Source of the DNA: Cristatella mucedo
Lineage: Eukaryota > Bryozoa > Phylactolaemata > Cristatellidae
Direction of reading: 5' to 3'
Length of the DNA: 64,000 nucleotides
NCBI GenBank assembly: GCA_009760855.2
Contig: WPIO01000004.1
Location: 11,666,501 to 11,730,500, forward strand
Shown one piece after another: positions 33,250-46,140 of the stretch (positions within the stretch are counted from its first letter, which is position 1; each line of letters begins with the position of its first letter). The translations under genes were made by a program, and so were the position numbers. Below the pieces are notes generated by a model. That model did not search any database, was not told where the DNA came from, and was given only the letters and a program-made list of their open reading frames with translations.

Positions 33250-33955
33250 TGGGAAAGCGAAGTCATTTGGCATCGATTATTCATTAGCCACGAATCTGGC
33301 AGTGTACATGGATACCAGCCCAATCAGAGCCGCGCCCAGAGGAATAGTTGTTAAATAAGGCAACTTCGCGAGCCATGCGTCTGAAGCGGGTGTCACCCAA
33401 AAGTGTCAGTGAAAGTCTGTACTTCTGAGGCTATCTCAATTTATTTTAATGGTATGTTTAAGGTTTTCCCTTTATTCTGCATTTAGGACCTGGCCTCTCA
33501 TTTTACTTTACTCACCTTACAGGTGCATAACCTACCTTAACGACATCTTTACGCATAAATTGATGCTCTAGAAACTCGGTTTCAGAACTGCTTTTTGCTT
33601 ATATGAAATTGTTGACTGCAGAAGTCTCACCAATTTGTTAGCCTGGGTACCCATTAGCGTTGGTAATTAAAAAGCCTTAAGCTTGCAAGTAATTTCATGC
33701 TTTGCTCCTCCGGCATCCCGGAGCTTACTAAATTACCACATGCTTACTAGAATGGCTTCAGCAACTTCTATTTATATTTTAGCTCTGGCTGATTCGGAAA
33801 TTGCTCCCATGACCGATTTAAAATGCCTTAGCCTACATGTGCCTCAGTGGACAAGTGCTACAATGAGTCAAAAGTCTGCAGCTATTACATCAGGATGATT
33901 GGAATCGGTGCTTTTAGAAACGTAAAACAATTAGAGAATATAGATACTAAGCAAG
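33250..33955. other. Unassigned DNA within putative intron 1
   Basis: No recognised exon or repeat. An acceptor-like site at about 33778 is followed by an open stretch with Cys, but no good donor follows, so no exon is called. Confidence 0.4.
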
Positions 33956-33959
33956 CTCA

Positions 33960-34420
33960 GGTAGTGCGCCGTTCTCCCCCCACCAGCGGGCTGAGCGTTA
34001 CAGTGCTGAACGACAGCACGGTTGCTTCCCTCCACGGAGAGCTGGGCCCAAACCTTGGCGCTACAGCACACCGCGTCGCTTACACGTAGTTTCCGGAAGA
34101 GCTTCCGGTATGCAGCTTTGATGCCGAGGGCATCAAGGCACAGCTCATTACCTGGGTATTAATACCTGAGTGCTCCTACGACGAATAGCAGGACAGACGC
34201 TGACGCCCGACCCTGGGAACGGAAGTCACGCGCGATGCCTAAGTATTTCGTGTAGCCATCCTCGCCGTTATCGAACGGGACCTTGGCCACATCGACGGTG
34301 GTTGCGGTTTTCCCATCGTCGACGACGAGGTCCGGTGCACTGAGCTGTCGCTCACCGCGCAGCCCATCAGTCCAGCGTTTACACATTTGCATATTGGTGG
34401 AACGTAAAGCTGTTTGAGTG
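33960..34420 (-). pseudogene. GC-rich coding relic, probably of a retroelement or captured gene
   Basis: 34159-34470 is open for 103 codons on the minus strand (with KRWTDGLRGERQL, DDGKTATTVDVAKVPFDNGE and KYLGIARDFRSQGRA). After a single stop the same frame continues for about 60 codons to near 33965 (with ALGIKAAYRKLFRKLRVSDA). GC content is clearly above the surroundings and codon usage looks protein-like. A mobile-element polyprotein C-terminus is the likeliest source, but I cannot name the family. Confidence 0.4.
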
Positions 34421-34495
34421 CTTGTCAAATATGAGTTTGCGTATTTTCTTTTATATGGGATTTCATTCATTGGTGCAACCCTCTATTATTTACAG

Positions 34496-34864
34496 ATGCC
34501 TCTACTATTACCGTCAAACCATCACCGCCGATTCTATATTATACCGTCGGTGGACGTGCAGCGATAACTTGCACTGTTGCTTACACCGCAACTGCCGGCG
34601 AGCCGGTGGTCATGTTTGGCCTTTGGCATTATGATATTTTGACCGACTACATCAAATGTTTTATTTATGCAAACTCCTCGGGGTTCATAACATTGGCACA
34701 GTCTGGCTGGGCTGGAATTGCTAATTGCTCGTGGTCGAATCTGCGGCCTACTTCAGTGCAGAGTACGTTCTTTCTATCGTCCATCCAAGATGGCAGCTAT
34801 GGTTGCTCTGCCTCTTCTCAAACTTATCCTGATTTAAAGCAAGACTTTCAAGTCTTCACAACAA
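34496..34864 (+). CDS. Ig-superfamily receptor gene, exon 2: Ig-like domain 1
   Basis: The acceptor ...CTCTATTATTTACAG precedes 34496 and the donor GTAAGT starts at 34865. The exon is 369 bases, phase 1 at both ends, open throughout. It encodes an Ig-like domain: B-strand cysteine in RAAITCTVAY (about residue 29), a W in FGLWHYD, and the classic F-strand motif Q-D-G-S-Y-G-C-S-A near residue 105. N-glycosylation sequons include NSS and NCS. One-domain-per-exon with 1-1 phase is the normal organisation of Ig domains. It is probably extracellular and involved in adhesion or recognition; the ligand is unknown. Confidence 0.85.
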
Positions 34865-37585
34865 GTAAGTGCAATGAAGGTTTGTTTTCGCTGAGTTGTG
34901 AATCTCATAGCGATGGCATTTTGCCGTAAGTTAATAGCTCGGGACATGTCGAGGATCTGCCTTTGTTTACAGAAAGTTAAAAATAGATCGTTTGCCATCG
35001 CTTTGATCATCAGCCCTAACACAGATGCAAATTAATGTAAAGCGTGTGGGTTGGTGTATTAAAGTCGTGATACAGCTTATGCATAGCATTTTAAGTTATT
35101 GTTGCCAGCCTAGCAAAACATACTATTAATAAGTTTTCTATATAAAATACTTTAAGCGTGATAGTAATGCTTTTTTTGTTGCAAAAGCTCAGATCTAATT
35201 ACCCAATGATTGGTGAGACTTCTTATGAGTTAAGCTTAATTTTGCCACAGATTCCACTCCAGTCATGAACAGGAAGTAGAAATAAGATTTTTGCTTAACA
35301 GGCCGTTGGTAAAGCTAAGTCGCTTTTAGTATAAATCAAGATATTTTCGTATTGCTTTTACTCATTCATCAAGCACTGGCATGTGGAGCTGCCATTATGA
35401 AATCTTACTGGCATTAGACGCAATGCTTAGGTTAAATTACGAAATCAAAACTGGTACCTGCATTCATTGCATACCTACTGAAATTATAAAGTTTTGAATG
35501 TAGATCGTCTCTCCTTGGTAAAAACAGTTTACATTTGGTGCACAACTCGGCAGCTGGGTTTGTCTTTGTAAAAGTTGTAACTGCAATATTACACCACTTC
35601 ACAGTGGCGAACAATAGTTCCCACCACCACTAAGCAGCTAACATAATTTCAAGTTAATGGCACACTTTTAGGTGCCTGTTATTATTTTGCTCCAGCCTAG
35701 CTATCCAAACTACTCCCTAATCAGGCAAGGTGTCATACCGCCCACTTTTCTGACTCAAGTTACTTCCCGCTGACCTGAAATCTTTGGTGACCTTGGATTC
35801 AGTTCCTATACTCACAAAGCCAAGAACTAACTACGTACTGACATAAAGACATCTTTCGACTTGAACATCTCTAAAAAAAGCTCAGAACAATCTGTCCGTT
35901 TCCGCATTAGCTGGGTCCTTGTGGACTGTACTTTCAGTGCTTAGACTTGCTGACCATACATAAGGTATCACTGACCAATTGGAGAGCTTCATTTCCAAAA
36001 TTTGGACGTACACTGTCTAGTGCAAGATTTAGATCCATTCTGAAGCTTCACGAATGTCTTTTTTATTAACATTTGCTAATTCCAACTAGTATTATTAGCC
36101 AGAAATTAAAAAATTGCGTGTTCTCCACAGTTTTATGTGAACAGCTGGTACGTCGTCATGTGATGGGGTTCAGCAGACGAACCAATGTGCTCAGATGGCA
36201 TGTACTCTTTAGCTTCATAAATATCGTCCTAAAAGACGGACTCTGGTGCACTGTTATACAATTAGCACTGTTGTCCTCAAAGATTGGCTATGCATCAGCA
36301 TTCATCTGCTGTTGGTTATTCTTTCCAACGAAAGAGTTGGCTCATTGTATTGCTAACGAGAGAAACTTAACATCGCGTTTGATTAGACTTTCTAAAATAA
36401 ACCCGAGTGAAGAGGTTCGTTAGTGAGATTGGAAGCCGGCATTAAGTTGATTTGATTTGCTACAGTTCATCAACCACATTTTGTTGGTAGTGCTTTCCTT
36501 GTAAGTAGAAATCATTATTCGTTTCCGGAATATCGACTCGCTGCCTTAGAGGGTAGAAGAGGTTCTATCACGCTGACGGCGGGCGGAGAAGAGAGGGCCT
36601 GCTTGGCACAAGCAGTGGACAGAGACGGCCCTTTTTTCGCCAAAATCGAGACGGGTATGGTGGTTGAGCGTTAATGACTTGCACCGGGCTGACATCACTG
36701 AACGGAAAGCAATTAAGTTGGGTGGTTATTGCTGCTGGGATTTAGTCCCGGGTGGCCACGAAATTACATTGGGTATGCAGCGGTTGCTACACTATCTCTC
36801 CATCTTGCGAGATAAGCTTGAACTGTCTTGCGTGGTTCGTTCGTTTGTCGGTCTGATTATAGTCATCCGAGTTTGTGACCATTGGGTCATGAATCTATTG
36901 GATACCGGGTCTGTATTGATTGCAGCTAGCTGCTACGGTTTGTGAAGCGTCAGAGCGTCTCGGCTTCACAGTCTCACCAAAGTTATACTACTAACAGGCA
37001 CTCGGAGCATCCTGAGCCTAAATATTAGTTTAAATGGAAATGATGAAGTCATCGCAAATTTCAAAGTGTTATTGGACAAAACTTACCTGATTTAATAGCC
37101 TCATCTATATAGCGGCAGGAGAGCCGTTCCGGATATCACCATCGCTTGCAGTGGGCACTACAGAATCTCCCACTGAATGAATCAAGGCCATGACCTGGGT
37201 CATGGAGAGCTCGCACCTTACCTCCTTTGCTAAGACCCAGGGGGCAAACACAAATCATGAATCCAGGAGTCTTAGTCGTGTTGGTAAACAGGAATTACCA
37301 GGTCGAAGCAGGTCAGCAATGATTCTACTGCATCTCTCGACAACTCTATGGCTTTATCAACATCAGACCCCGTGTGGAAGTCTCGACGAGTATTTGCAAA
37401 ACGGAAATGAGTGGCATAAAACTTCGTAATACTACTTTTCAGGGTTAGTTAGTGTTGTTTCTGAATTTTTTGGCCTAGGTCCTAAAGGGATTGCAAATGA
37501 CCATTATTCTCCACGCAATATAGTTTTGCGAGCATGACAATGATGACACTGAGATTGACTCAGTTTCAACTGACAAAATTTACGG
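34865..37585. other. Putative intron 2, first part: nothing recognised
   Basis: Frames of 60-116 codons (36073-36423, 36664-36945) have no motif or splice context. At 37080-37150 the words 'CTGATTTAATAGCCTCATCTATATAGCGGC' echo the body of the type 2 SINE at 1265-1320. Confidence 0.45.
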
Positions 37586-37589
37586 ATAT

Positions 37590-38290
37590 CCGGTCTTTAA
37601 TAATAATGATAATAATGCCCTTGATAAAGTGACCTCAGAGAACTCAATCTCTTTCTAGGTGTTTACATTTGCTGCAAAGGGAAACGCGATTGAATCGTGA
37701 GTAAGATCATGCTTGATAAACAACACAAATAACATGGTAAGAGTGACATGCACGGTCAGCATGCAAGTGTGGTTAGTGGCAGCATGCACAGTGTCAGCAC
37801 GCAAAAAAGCACATGAAGGATGAGTCACAGGAACCCACTAAATGCTGTCATAAATAGATGTGTTTTTAAGTTGCTTTTAAATGTGATCAAGTCAGGGGAT
37901 GTTATGACTCAAGTCTGGAGTCAGTTCCAGGCTGCGGGAGCGTACGAACTAAATGCACGGTCTCCAAAGAATTTGAGATTTGTACGAGGTATTGGTAAAC
38001 TTTCGGATTCCCAAAAGTGGGCGATACTATGCTTGGCCTGGTGGGGCACTAGATCTGAGAGATAGGCTGGGGCCAAAGAATGAAGTGACCTAAAAGTGAG
38101 CGACAAAACCTTGAAGCCGATCCGTTGCTTGACTGGTAACCAGAGCAGGTCGGCGAGAAGTGGTGTGATGTGGCAACTGCGACGCTCACGACCGACAAGC
38201 CTAGCTGCAGAGTTTTATACCTGCTGTAAGCACCTGATTGCACATGCTGGTAGGCCGGCAAGCAGTGAGTTACAGAAGTCTAGACGGGAT
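37590..38290 (-). mobile_element. LINE family B 3' half
   Basis: From (ATA)n and 'TGATAAAGTGACCTCAGAGAACTCAATCTC' through the 3' untranslated region to the RT C-terminus. On the minus strand, frames at 37921-38106 and 38049-38261 give SLHSLAPAYLSDLVP and SHHFSPTCSGYQSS. Truncated at 'CTAGACTTCTGTAACTCACTGCTTGC'. Frames are shifted. Confidence 0.88.
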
Positions 38291-38464
38291 AGTCTTTCGG
38301 TTTACATGTTGTCGGAAAACATAACCATAGAGTTAAGAAAAATTAACGCAGGGTTTAATTAAAGATAATTGATAACTAATAGCCACCACGAAAAATTTAG
38401 GAGTGAGCATTCTATAGATATTTACGTTTTGCTGTAAATCACTTTCATGAACCAGTCCCACAAG

Positions 38465-38897
38465 TACCGTATTTTACCGTGCATAAGCCCCATAAATTAT
38501 AAATCGCACCCCAATTTTGAACCAATTTTTGAAAACAAACATTTTAATTTTATAACTGAATGAACTGAACAATATCAAGAGGCATACAAATCACTCCCAG
38601 GTCACTATCACTATCCTCTGCATCAGGAATGGGGATGATTATCTCTCGGTGGAAACTCCGTTATCATCGTTCTAGTCATCACTCTCTTCATAAACTGCGA
38701 TCTTCCGTTCGGTCCATTGCACTTGAAATTCCACTAATGCATTAAAAGTGCATTCAAATACCGAAAATGCATGCAAAGTAGGTACGTTGTTTAGCGCAAC
38801 ATTAAAGCAAAAAATTAACCTCACATGTATAAGCCCCCTCTCAATTATCTGACCCCAAAGTTTGGTAAAAAGTGGGCTTATAGACGATAATACGGTA
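38465..38897. mobile_element. Short non-autonomous DNA transposon with terminal inverted repeats
   Basis: The left end TACCGTATTTTACCGTGCAT...AAGCCC and the right end GGGCTTATAGACGATAATACGGTA are imperfect inverted repeats of about 24 bases. The element is about 430 bases long and its ends carry TA, consistent with a Tc1/mariner/pogo-type TA target. A minus-strand frame (38672-38929) may be a transposase remnant (FNALVEFQVQWTER) but runs past the end of the element. Pogo-like identity is a suggestion from the repeat style. Confidence 0.6.
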
Positions 38898-39650
38898 CTG
38901 AATTTAGTCTCCCACCATTTTCTCTGCATACAACTCTAAATATCCACTTTATAAATGTAGTAAATCCTGGTAGAAGGGCATGCCTTGTCCCTCCGACTGA
39001 GTCCCTCTTGTTGTCCCTGAATTAACTAGCTTAGCTATCAAAGACATATTACTTAATGGAAATCCTGCAGGCTCATTGTGCTTTAGTTCTTGAACACAGT
39101 TTTTATAGTCTAAACCAGCTGTAAATATGTTTCTCCGTGTGATTGCCCAACAAAACTGACCCACTGCGGCGAAGGTGCTCTAAGCAGCTTTCTCTTTACT
39201 AGCGAGCTTCCTGGAGAATTCAAGGCATGTTATTTATCCGAGGTCTCACAAAAATCTGCTTCTACATTGTTTCATAAGGCTTGAAGCGTAAGTGTTTAAG
39301 ATTATCGAAGGCGGAAGACTTCTTATTAAGAGCGCTGAAAAATTGCTCCACAAATCGCAGCTGGTGCCAACAGCTATTTCTGGGGTGTTCGCGAAGGGCT
39401 TCCACTTAAAACTATTGCTTCACAGAGAGAACGCTATCCCCCTCGACTAGTCCAGCATATGCCTGTTAGTGGCCATGGTCATTCCTGCTGTCTAAACGGT
39501 AAAGATGGCATCTTGGTAAAAACACTCTGGAAATCTTTTACAAACATCGCCCATTAAAGTTTACTATGACCTGCCGGCCTAAATCATCATTCCCCAAGGA
39601 ACCAGCAACTTCTTGATGCTGTTGTAATCCTCATTAAAGTACACCCACTA
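38898..39650. other. Unassigned DNA within putative intron 2
   Basis: No recognised exon, repeat or motif-bearing frame. Confidence 0.45.
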
Positions 39651-39652
39651 AT

Positions 39653-39975
<323 letters not shown>

Positions 39976-40239
39976 CCGAAGAGATGCTTCCATGGTGCAG
40001 TTTCTTTTACTCTTGTCACAGTGAAATAACTAGTGGCGATTGAAAGCCTCTGCTGATGCAAGCAGCCTTGTAATACCACTTCAGGAAAATGCCGGTATGC
40101 ATTTACTAAAGTCAGTTGGAGCCAAATAAAACCAACTGGCTTTATGGTTGTAATAGAAATGCTAAATTTATTGTAATTTAAGATTTTATTAAGAGAATTA
40201 ACGTGAAGAACAACTAGTCCATGCTATTCTTGTTATTTA

Positions 40240-40350
40240 TTGAGCGTACTACCACTAAGCATCTGATCGTGCTTCTTTGCAGCAACTGTAAAGCGCCTAG
40301 AAAGAGATTGAGTTCTGGGAGGGTGCTTTATCAAATGTATTATTATTAGT
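40240..40350 (+). mobile_element. LINE family B 3' tail fragment
   Basis: 'GAGCGTACTACCACTAAGCATCTGATCGTGCTTC', then 'GTAAAGCGCCTAGAAAGAGATTGAGTTCT', then (ATT)n. Confidence 0.9.
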
Positions 40351-41364
40351 CATTGCCATGACTCAGCAACTTTACCTCGAGATCAACAATTAAAGTAGAG
40401 ACATACTGAAAGTTAAATGCTGATAACATTTAACTTTTCCTATACAATTTTGATTGAATTTGATTTCGGTACACTTAATTATTATGACTTCATGAAGACA
40501 TTTTTACGAAAAAGTATTGTATTTTGGTTAGACGTCACTTTTTGGCTAGACGTTCGTCTGCAGTATGCCGTAAGCTAAACATGGTTCGCATTTATAAATG
40601 TTGTGTTCGCAGGAGGTAAGTTTATGGGGAATAACGGCAATTTCCCCTACTTGTCAGTCATTTACAATTGCGGAATAAACTTTGTCTTATAGGAGTCAAC
40701 ATAAATGTCTTTCAGCGTTATTTTGACATTAGTTGAATGCTTCCGGAAGAAACCGAGGCTCAAAGAATCTATTTCGGCTGTGCAAAGGAACACTCATTTC
40801 TCGAGTTTTTACTTAAATTGAATGATCATGACTGGATCATAGCTCAATTTAAGCAGACAAAGGTGGTCCTCCCATTTTTACGCATACATTCCATACCGTA
40901 CAATGCGATCTGTGCAGTTGGACGGTGAAAGTTTGGTTCCAGCCTATGGTTGGCCTTCTACAGCTTTTACAGTGTAAAGCAGTACAGCCCAAAGAAAGAC
41001 TTCATCACGAATCATCGCCACTCGCTACACAGTTTTCAGTTCAATCACGAAATGAGACAGCAAGAGAGACTGGTGGTTAGCCAAAGACGAGTAACAGGCT
41101 CATACTGCCTCTCGTTATCTCTGCTTTGCAGGTTTGTCTGCCGAAACAGCTAGAGCGTCTGCTTTGGCAGACTAGTGGAAGGTAGTAGGTATTCGTATAG
41201 GTATTCATGAACTGACTCACAGGGCAAACATCGCGTCTCAGCCCATTTGCTGAGCAGGTAGAACACAGCCATGTTACTTTCATAAACTCGAGCAAATTTT
41301 CTCCTACAACTGCAAGCTATCATCGCCAATTTTTAATAAATCCTGCATATCCGACCACACACAG
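40351..41364. other. Unassigned DNA within putative intron 2
   Basis: Several short frames (40737-40928, 41077-41295) lack motifs. No repeat family recognised. Confidence 0.45.
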
Positions 41365-41455
41365 ATAATAATAATAATAAGAATGCAGTTGATAAAGCGC
41401 CCTCAGAGAACTCAATCTCTTTCTAGGCGCTTTACATTTGCTGCAAAGATCTCCT
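41365..41455 (-). mobile_element. LINE family B 3' tail fragment, head-to-head with the next copy
   Basis: (ATA)n followed by 'TTGATAAAGCGCCCTCAGAGAACTCAATCTCTTTCTAGGCGCTTTACATTTGCTGCAAAG'. Directly followed by a plus-strand family B copy. Confidence 0.88.
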
Positions 41456-43750
41456 TCACTCTACAGTGTGTTTGCTGGTCATTGCCCTTACGACCTGTCA
41501 TCATTAGTAGAATGCTAAAACACGACACTAGCTGACATGCTCAACGAGTTTGAACCGCTGACTAGGCGCACTGTAAACCCTCGCAGAGCCTATGGTTTAC
41601 CAATATTAAACCAGGTAGATCTACAAAGCGAAAATTCGAAAAAAGCATACAAAACACTGAATGGCCATCAATAGGTATACAAGGACTACTGTAGATCGTA
41701 CCAATTGATCCCAGCAAAGACCAGGTCTAGATTATATAAAAACTTTGCTGATTCACAGATGCACAATCCAAAAATGCTGATGTCTACGATCAATCATCTC
41801 TTTAACCGCTCCCAGGTTAGCTCCTTACCAAGTGATCCTTGTAATGATCGAGCCGATCGCTTCGCAGGCTTCTTCGTCAACAAGATAGACAAGATCAGGG
41901 TGTCCATCCCTAGGATGGCAGCAGTACTCCCGGAATCCTGTCCCTAAATTCCACGCAGCAGCTTAATGTCTACATTCAAGAATTCAGTAATGACCTCGTT
42001 GTGAAGCTGATATCACAATCAAAGAAGATAACTAGTTCTATATACTCTATTTCCACTGTCCTGATTCTACGAGGCATATATCTGCTGCTGCAATGAATAA
42101 CAAACACCATAAATATGTCATTAACCTTGGTCATGTCCATGCACCTTTCAAAAAGGCTGTAGTCGGGCTACTACTTAAGAAAGCAAAACTAGACCAAGAG
42201 AACTTGAGGAACTTCCGCCCAAGGCAGTCTTCCTTCTACCGTTCCTATAAAAGACACTAGAACGAGTGGTGGAAGATCAGCTAGACTCATATTGAAACTT
42301 CAAACCTAGCTAGTAAGTTAGAGTCTGTTTTAGAGCTAATCATTCCGCAGAGTCAGCATTGCTTTGGGTGTATAACGACCTTCTTAGGAATGCAGACTTA
42401 GGTAGAGTCACTCTGCTCAGTCTTTCTGCAGAATTTGACACTATCGACCACTAAGCCCTTCTCGAGCACCTTTAATACCACTTGGGCATCACTGGCACTG
42501 CACTACAACGGTTCAAGTTCTATCTCAGTGGGAGACTGCCGAGTATTGAATTGAATGGAAAAAAGATCATTCGAGGAACCACTAAAGAATGAGATCAGGG
42601 CTCGGTGCTTAGTCTGCTTCTTTTCATGGCTTATTCTATTCCTCTTGCCAAAGCAATTGCCAGGCACAACGTAGGCTTTCACTTCTATGCAGATGAAATC
42701 CATTCATACATTTTATCCAATCTCTCTCAGCGGTCCAGCATGTCGAATTCTCTCAACTCTCTATTGCTGCATGTATTAATGACATCCGCACACAGAAGGC
42801 AGAAGACTTTCTTAAATTTAATGATTATAAATCCAGCCTAAAAATTAATGGCAAATTAAGTGCGATTAAGAAATTGAAGGACCTAACGCTCAAAATCGGC
42901 TCTGCCAGCCCATCTCCGGTTGAATCTGTTTGAAATCTAGGTGTTTGGTTACAAAGCCGCCTCTCATTAGACGACCATATCAGCTCCACAGTCAAGTCTG
43001 CCTAATTTCAGGTACATAACATTGCTAAAACTCGGGCTCGCTTATACTGGGATACTGCATCTAATTTAGTCCGTGAATTTGTGACATCACCTCTTGACTT
43101 CTGTAACTCGCTGCTTGCTGGTCTACCGGCCTGTGCAATCAGGCGCTCACAGTTGATGAGAAACTGCAGCTAGGCTTTTCTGCTGTGAGCATCGCAGTTG
43201 TTACATCACATCACTTCTTGCTGACATGCACTGGCTCCCATTCAATTAATTTTTTGGCGCCAGCCTGACTATAAGACTCAGTCTCCAAGCAGTCTATTCT
43301 CCAAGCAGTCTAGTCATCGTACCGCTCACCCTTCAGAATCTAATAGTTTAGCTACTCCTCGTACGAATCTCAAATCCTCCCGAGGCCGTGCCTTTAGCTC
43401 GCATGCTTCCAAAGTCTGGAACTCACTTCCAACTAGTGTTAAGATGACATTTTTTTGACTTTATCACATTTAAAAAGAAGCGAAAAACTCATCTATTTAT
43501 CGCAGCATCTAGTTTGTCCACGTGATTTGTTCTTTGTGTGCTAATGCACGCTGACCCTGTGTATAAAGCCACTACCTGTATATACATGCTGACTCTGTGC
43601 ACGTCGCCTCTAATTTATTTCGTTACGCTTGTGGTAATTGAGCATGCTACCACTAATTATTCTACCATGCTTCTGTTGCAGCATATGCAAAGTGCCTAGG
43701 AATATATTCAGTTCTCTGAGGGCGCTACACACAAATATTATTATCATTAT
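41456..43750 (+). mobile_element. Longest LINE family B copy: linker, RT and 3' end
   Basis: Starts upstream of the RT: LNEFEPLTRRTVNPRRAYGL-type linker at about 41540-41600, then an 80-codon open stretch (41705-41944) with INHLFNRSQVSSLP, the usual endonuclease-RT connector of CR1/L2-like LINEs. It passes through degenerate RT blocks (YADE in place of YADD near 42687) to the C-terminus and the ATT-rich end at 43745. Many stops. It ends beside the hAT relic. Confidence 0.88.
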
Positions 43751-43784
43751 TACTATTTTTTTTATTAAAATGCATCTTTTGAGT

Positions 43785-45280
43785 TCATGTTTGGATCCTG
43801 CAGTAAGTATTTTCTGAACAAGGTAAATATTCCTTAAGATTCTGTACAAAAATGGTAACAGCAAAAAAGGTAAAGTTTTTAATATAATATAGGAAACTGC
43901 CAGCTTCACTTCTTATTTTAAGTGCTTCACTTGTGTCGTCGGAAAGTTGCTCCAAGAGACCTACAGTGCTGTCCAGTCCATCATTGATAGCTGTCACAGC
44001 CTCCAATTTTGCACTCCATCTTGCCGCAGAGTCACGTTCGACAGTGACGGCCAAGACATTTTTTGGTTCTTCCCACCTCAGAGCTGGTCTTGAAAAGAAC
44101 AAGTCGGTGCACTCGATTGTCCTGAAAAAGGTAATAGGAATAGAATCTTGACTTGCAGCATGAAATCCTACCAGGTTCAAGTTGTCGTTATCACAGTAGA
44201 CAGAAATGACTTTTCATTTCTGGACAGTATTCTCTTTTGGACACCTGAAAAGTGGTCAGACATGACTGCTGAATTGTCGTACTACTGCGACCTGCAATCT
44301 CGAAAGGAAATTTGTTCAGATTAAAGTTTTTCCATGATGAGACCATCAAAATTGCTGAAGCATATTTAGCGTCGATTTGAAGAAAGCCCAGGAAAGACTC
44401 TTTGATGATTACTATTGTTGGCAAAATCAACATCGACATATCTAATGACCTCGGAAATCTGCTGGCGGTGTGCCAAATCGGGAGTTGAATCAAGCAGATT
44501 TCCATGGTACTTGATTAACCGTATTACAAATAACCTTGTCACTGACTGTGGATGCAAGTAAACAAAGTAACTCATTTTGGATTTGAGACAGATGAGAGAA
44601 TAAATTTGCAATTTTGGAATTCTTTCTGGCGTGGTCTAGCTGAGATTCCAGAAGAGGATCATATTGAGCTATACAATAAAGAAGTCCCAAACAGTTTTTA
44701 ATTTTTTCTCGACAGCCAGGCAGAGACCCTTTAACGATGTTACAATGCCAAGTTTTGAGAAACCAAGAAATTAATGCAGCTGAGAACTCTCTTTTGGATT
44801 TATTGCATCGTTGTTTTACCGATAAGATTTGAACCTCAATAGCAATGTCCTCTTCTTTTGAGAAGTCTCTTTGTTTATTTCCATATGGTAAAAGCCTGAC
44901 TGTAAGAAGGGCTTTTTTCACGGGCAATCGGTTTTTCAGGTTTCCTCCACTGGCAAAACTCATTTTCCAATTCAATTGACAATTGAGAATTTTGGGTAGA
45001 CGTAGAGAAGAGCAAAAAACAGAAGCTATATGCCTACTGTTTTTAGAGAGAGAGAGAGTAGACCTGCCAGGACCGGCTGGCTTCATGGCCAATTAGCGAG
45101 TTGCCTCTTGAACCGGGCTGTCCTCATGGTTTGACCATCTTTTCCAGTAAATGGACCTTCTTTGCTCTGAAAAAAGCTTGATATTCGTTGTAATAATATT
45201 TCAGTTCGAAGTGGCTGCGGAATGACGGGGACCCCCCCTCGGTCAGACTTCAGGTAGTCAATATAATTCAGGGTCAGCAC
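43785..45280 (-). pseudogene. hAT-superfamily transposase relic (DUF4371/ZMYM1-like)
   Basis: Minus-strand frames overlap in order. 45280-45083 has LNYIDYLKSDRGG. 45092-44490 (200 codons) covers the DUF4371-type region (FLKTWHCNIVKGSLPGCREK, YDPLLESQLDHARK). 44611-44366 has SEVIRYVDVDFANNSN. 44505-44191 has GFLQIDAKYASAI. 44180-43785 has MNLVGFHAASQDSI and ERDSAARWSAKLEAV, the HALNLVG/TRWSAR-like blocks of the RNase H-fold transposase. The ends needed for transposition were not identified and frameshifts separate the pieces. The dimerisation domain is missing, possibly cut by the LINE at 43745. In its time it would have encoded a cut-and-paste transposase. Confidence 0.8.
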
Positions 45281-45342
45281 TTCAGGTAGTCAATATAATT
45301 CAGGGTCAGCACTTCAGGTAGTCAATATAATTCAGGGTCAGC
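45247..45342. repeat. Three tandem copies of a 32-base unit
   Basis: Unit ACTTCAGGTAGTCAATATAATTCAGGGTCAGC starts at 45247, 45279 and 45311. The copies are essentially identical, hence recent. It overlaps the 5' end of the hAT relic frame. Confidence 0.95.
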
Positions 45343-45344
45343 AC

Positions 45345-45765
45345 TCGGAAAATGGCTGTAGATTCAGCATCTTCTTCTCTGGCGGCGGTGCATGCACCCC
45401 ACGGTCCAAATGGTGACTGTCTTCGTCTTCACAGTGCGAAGCGTGCCTTTCGTCAAGCCTTCACCTAGCAGACAGCTAGCTCGCCTCTGCAGGGCGCTGT
45501 CATGCTTTCTGCCTTCGCTCTCTTTTCCTCCTCCTCCTCCTCTTCCCTGCTCTTGTCACACTCTCCGCCCTGCCTGCACTCGTCCTCCTCAAACTGCTCT
45601 TCCCTATTCTCTCGGATCATTAGCATTTTCATGGTGGCTTCTTCCGTGTCTCCACCGTTCAGCTTCAGCTTTGCCTTCTTCAATATATGGTTCCTGTGAG
45701 TTTAGGACCAATTTGTTACCTCCTCACTCTTTAAGCAACTTTTCTTTCAGACAAATCCTAAAGTG
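45345..45765. other. CT-rich segment upstream of the hAT relic
   Basis: Pyrimidine-rich (CTCCTCCTC) on the plus strand. On the minus strand 45683-45465 is an acidic/basic frame (KKAKLKLNGGDTEEA, EEEEEEEKRAKAES) that might be the hAT N-terminus. Not certain. Confidence 0.3.
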
Positions 45766-45962
<197 letters not shown>

Positions 45963-46140
45963 TGAGGCTTATACGTTTTTCTAATCTGCAGTAATAACTG
46001 GTCTTGATCGATAACATATGTCTAAGAAATGTAGTAGTTCCTTTCGTTCTCGTCCCTGATTTTGGAGTTGTTCCACACTTAAGTTAGAGGCTTCTTAGCC
46101 TTAAACCTATGCAAGTGTAAACGTGTTGCCGTGTAGCAGC

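Noticed and set aside
33778-33898. Candidate additional receptor exon after an acceptor-like TTTATATTTTAG
   Set aside because: A phase 1 frame is open for 38 codons, but there is no Ig cysteine pair and only a weak donor (GTGCTA).
36073-36423. 116-codon frame
   Set aside because: Mixed hydrophobic segments but no start context, motif or splice support.
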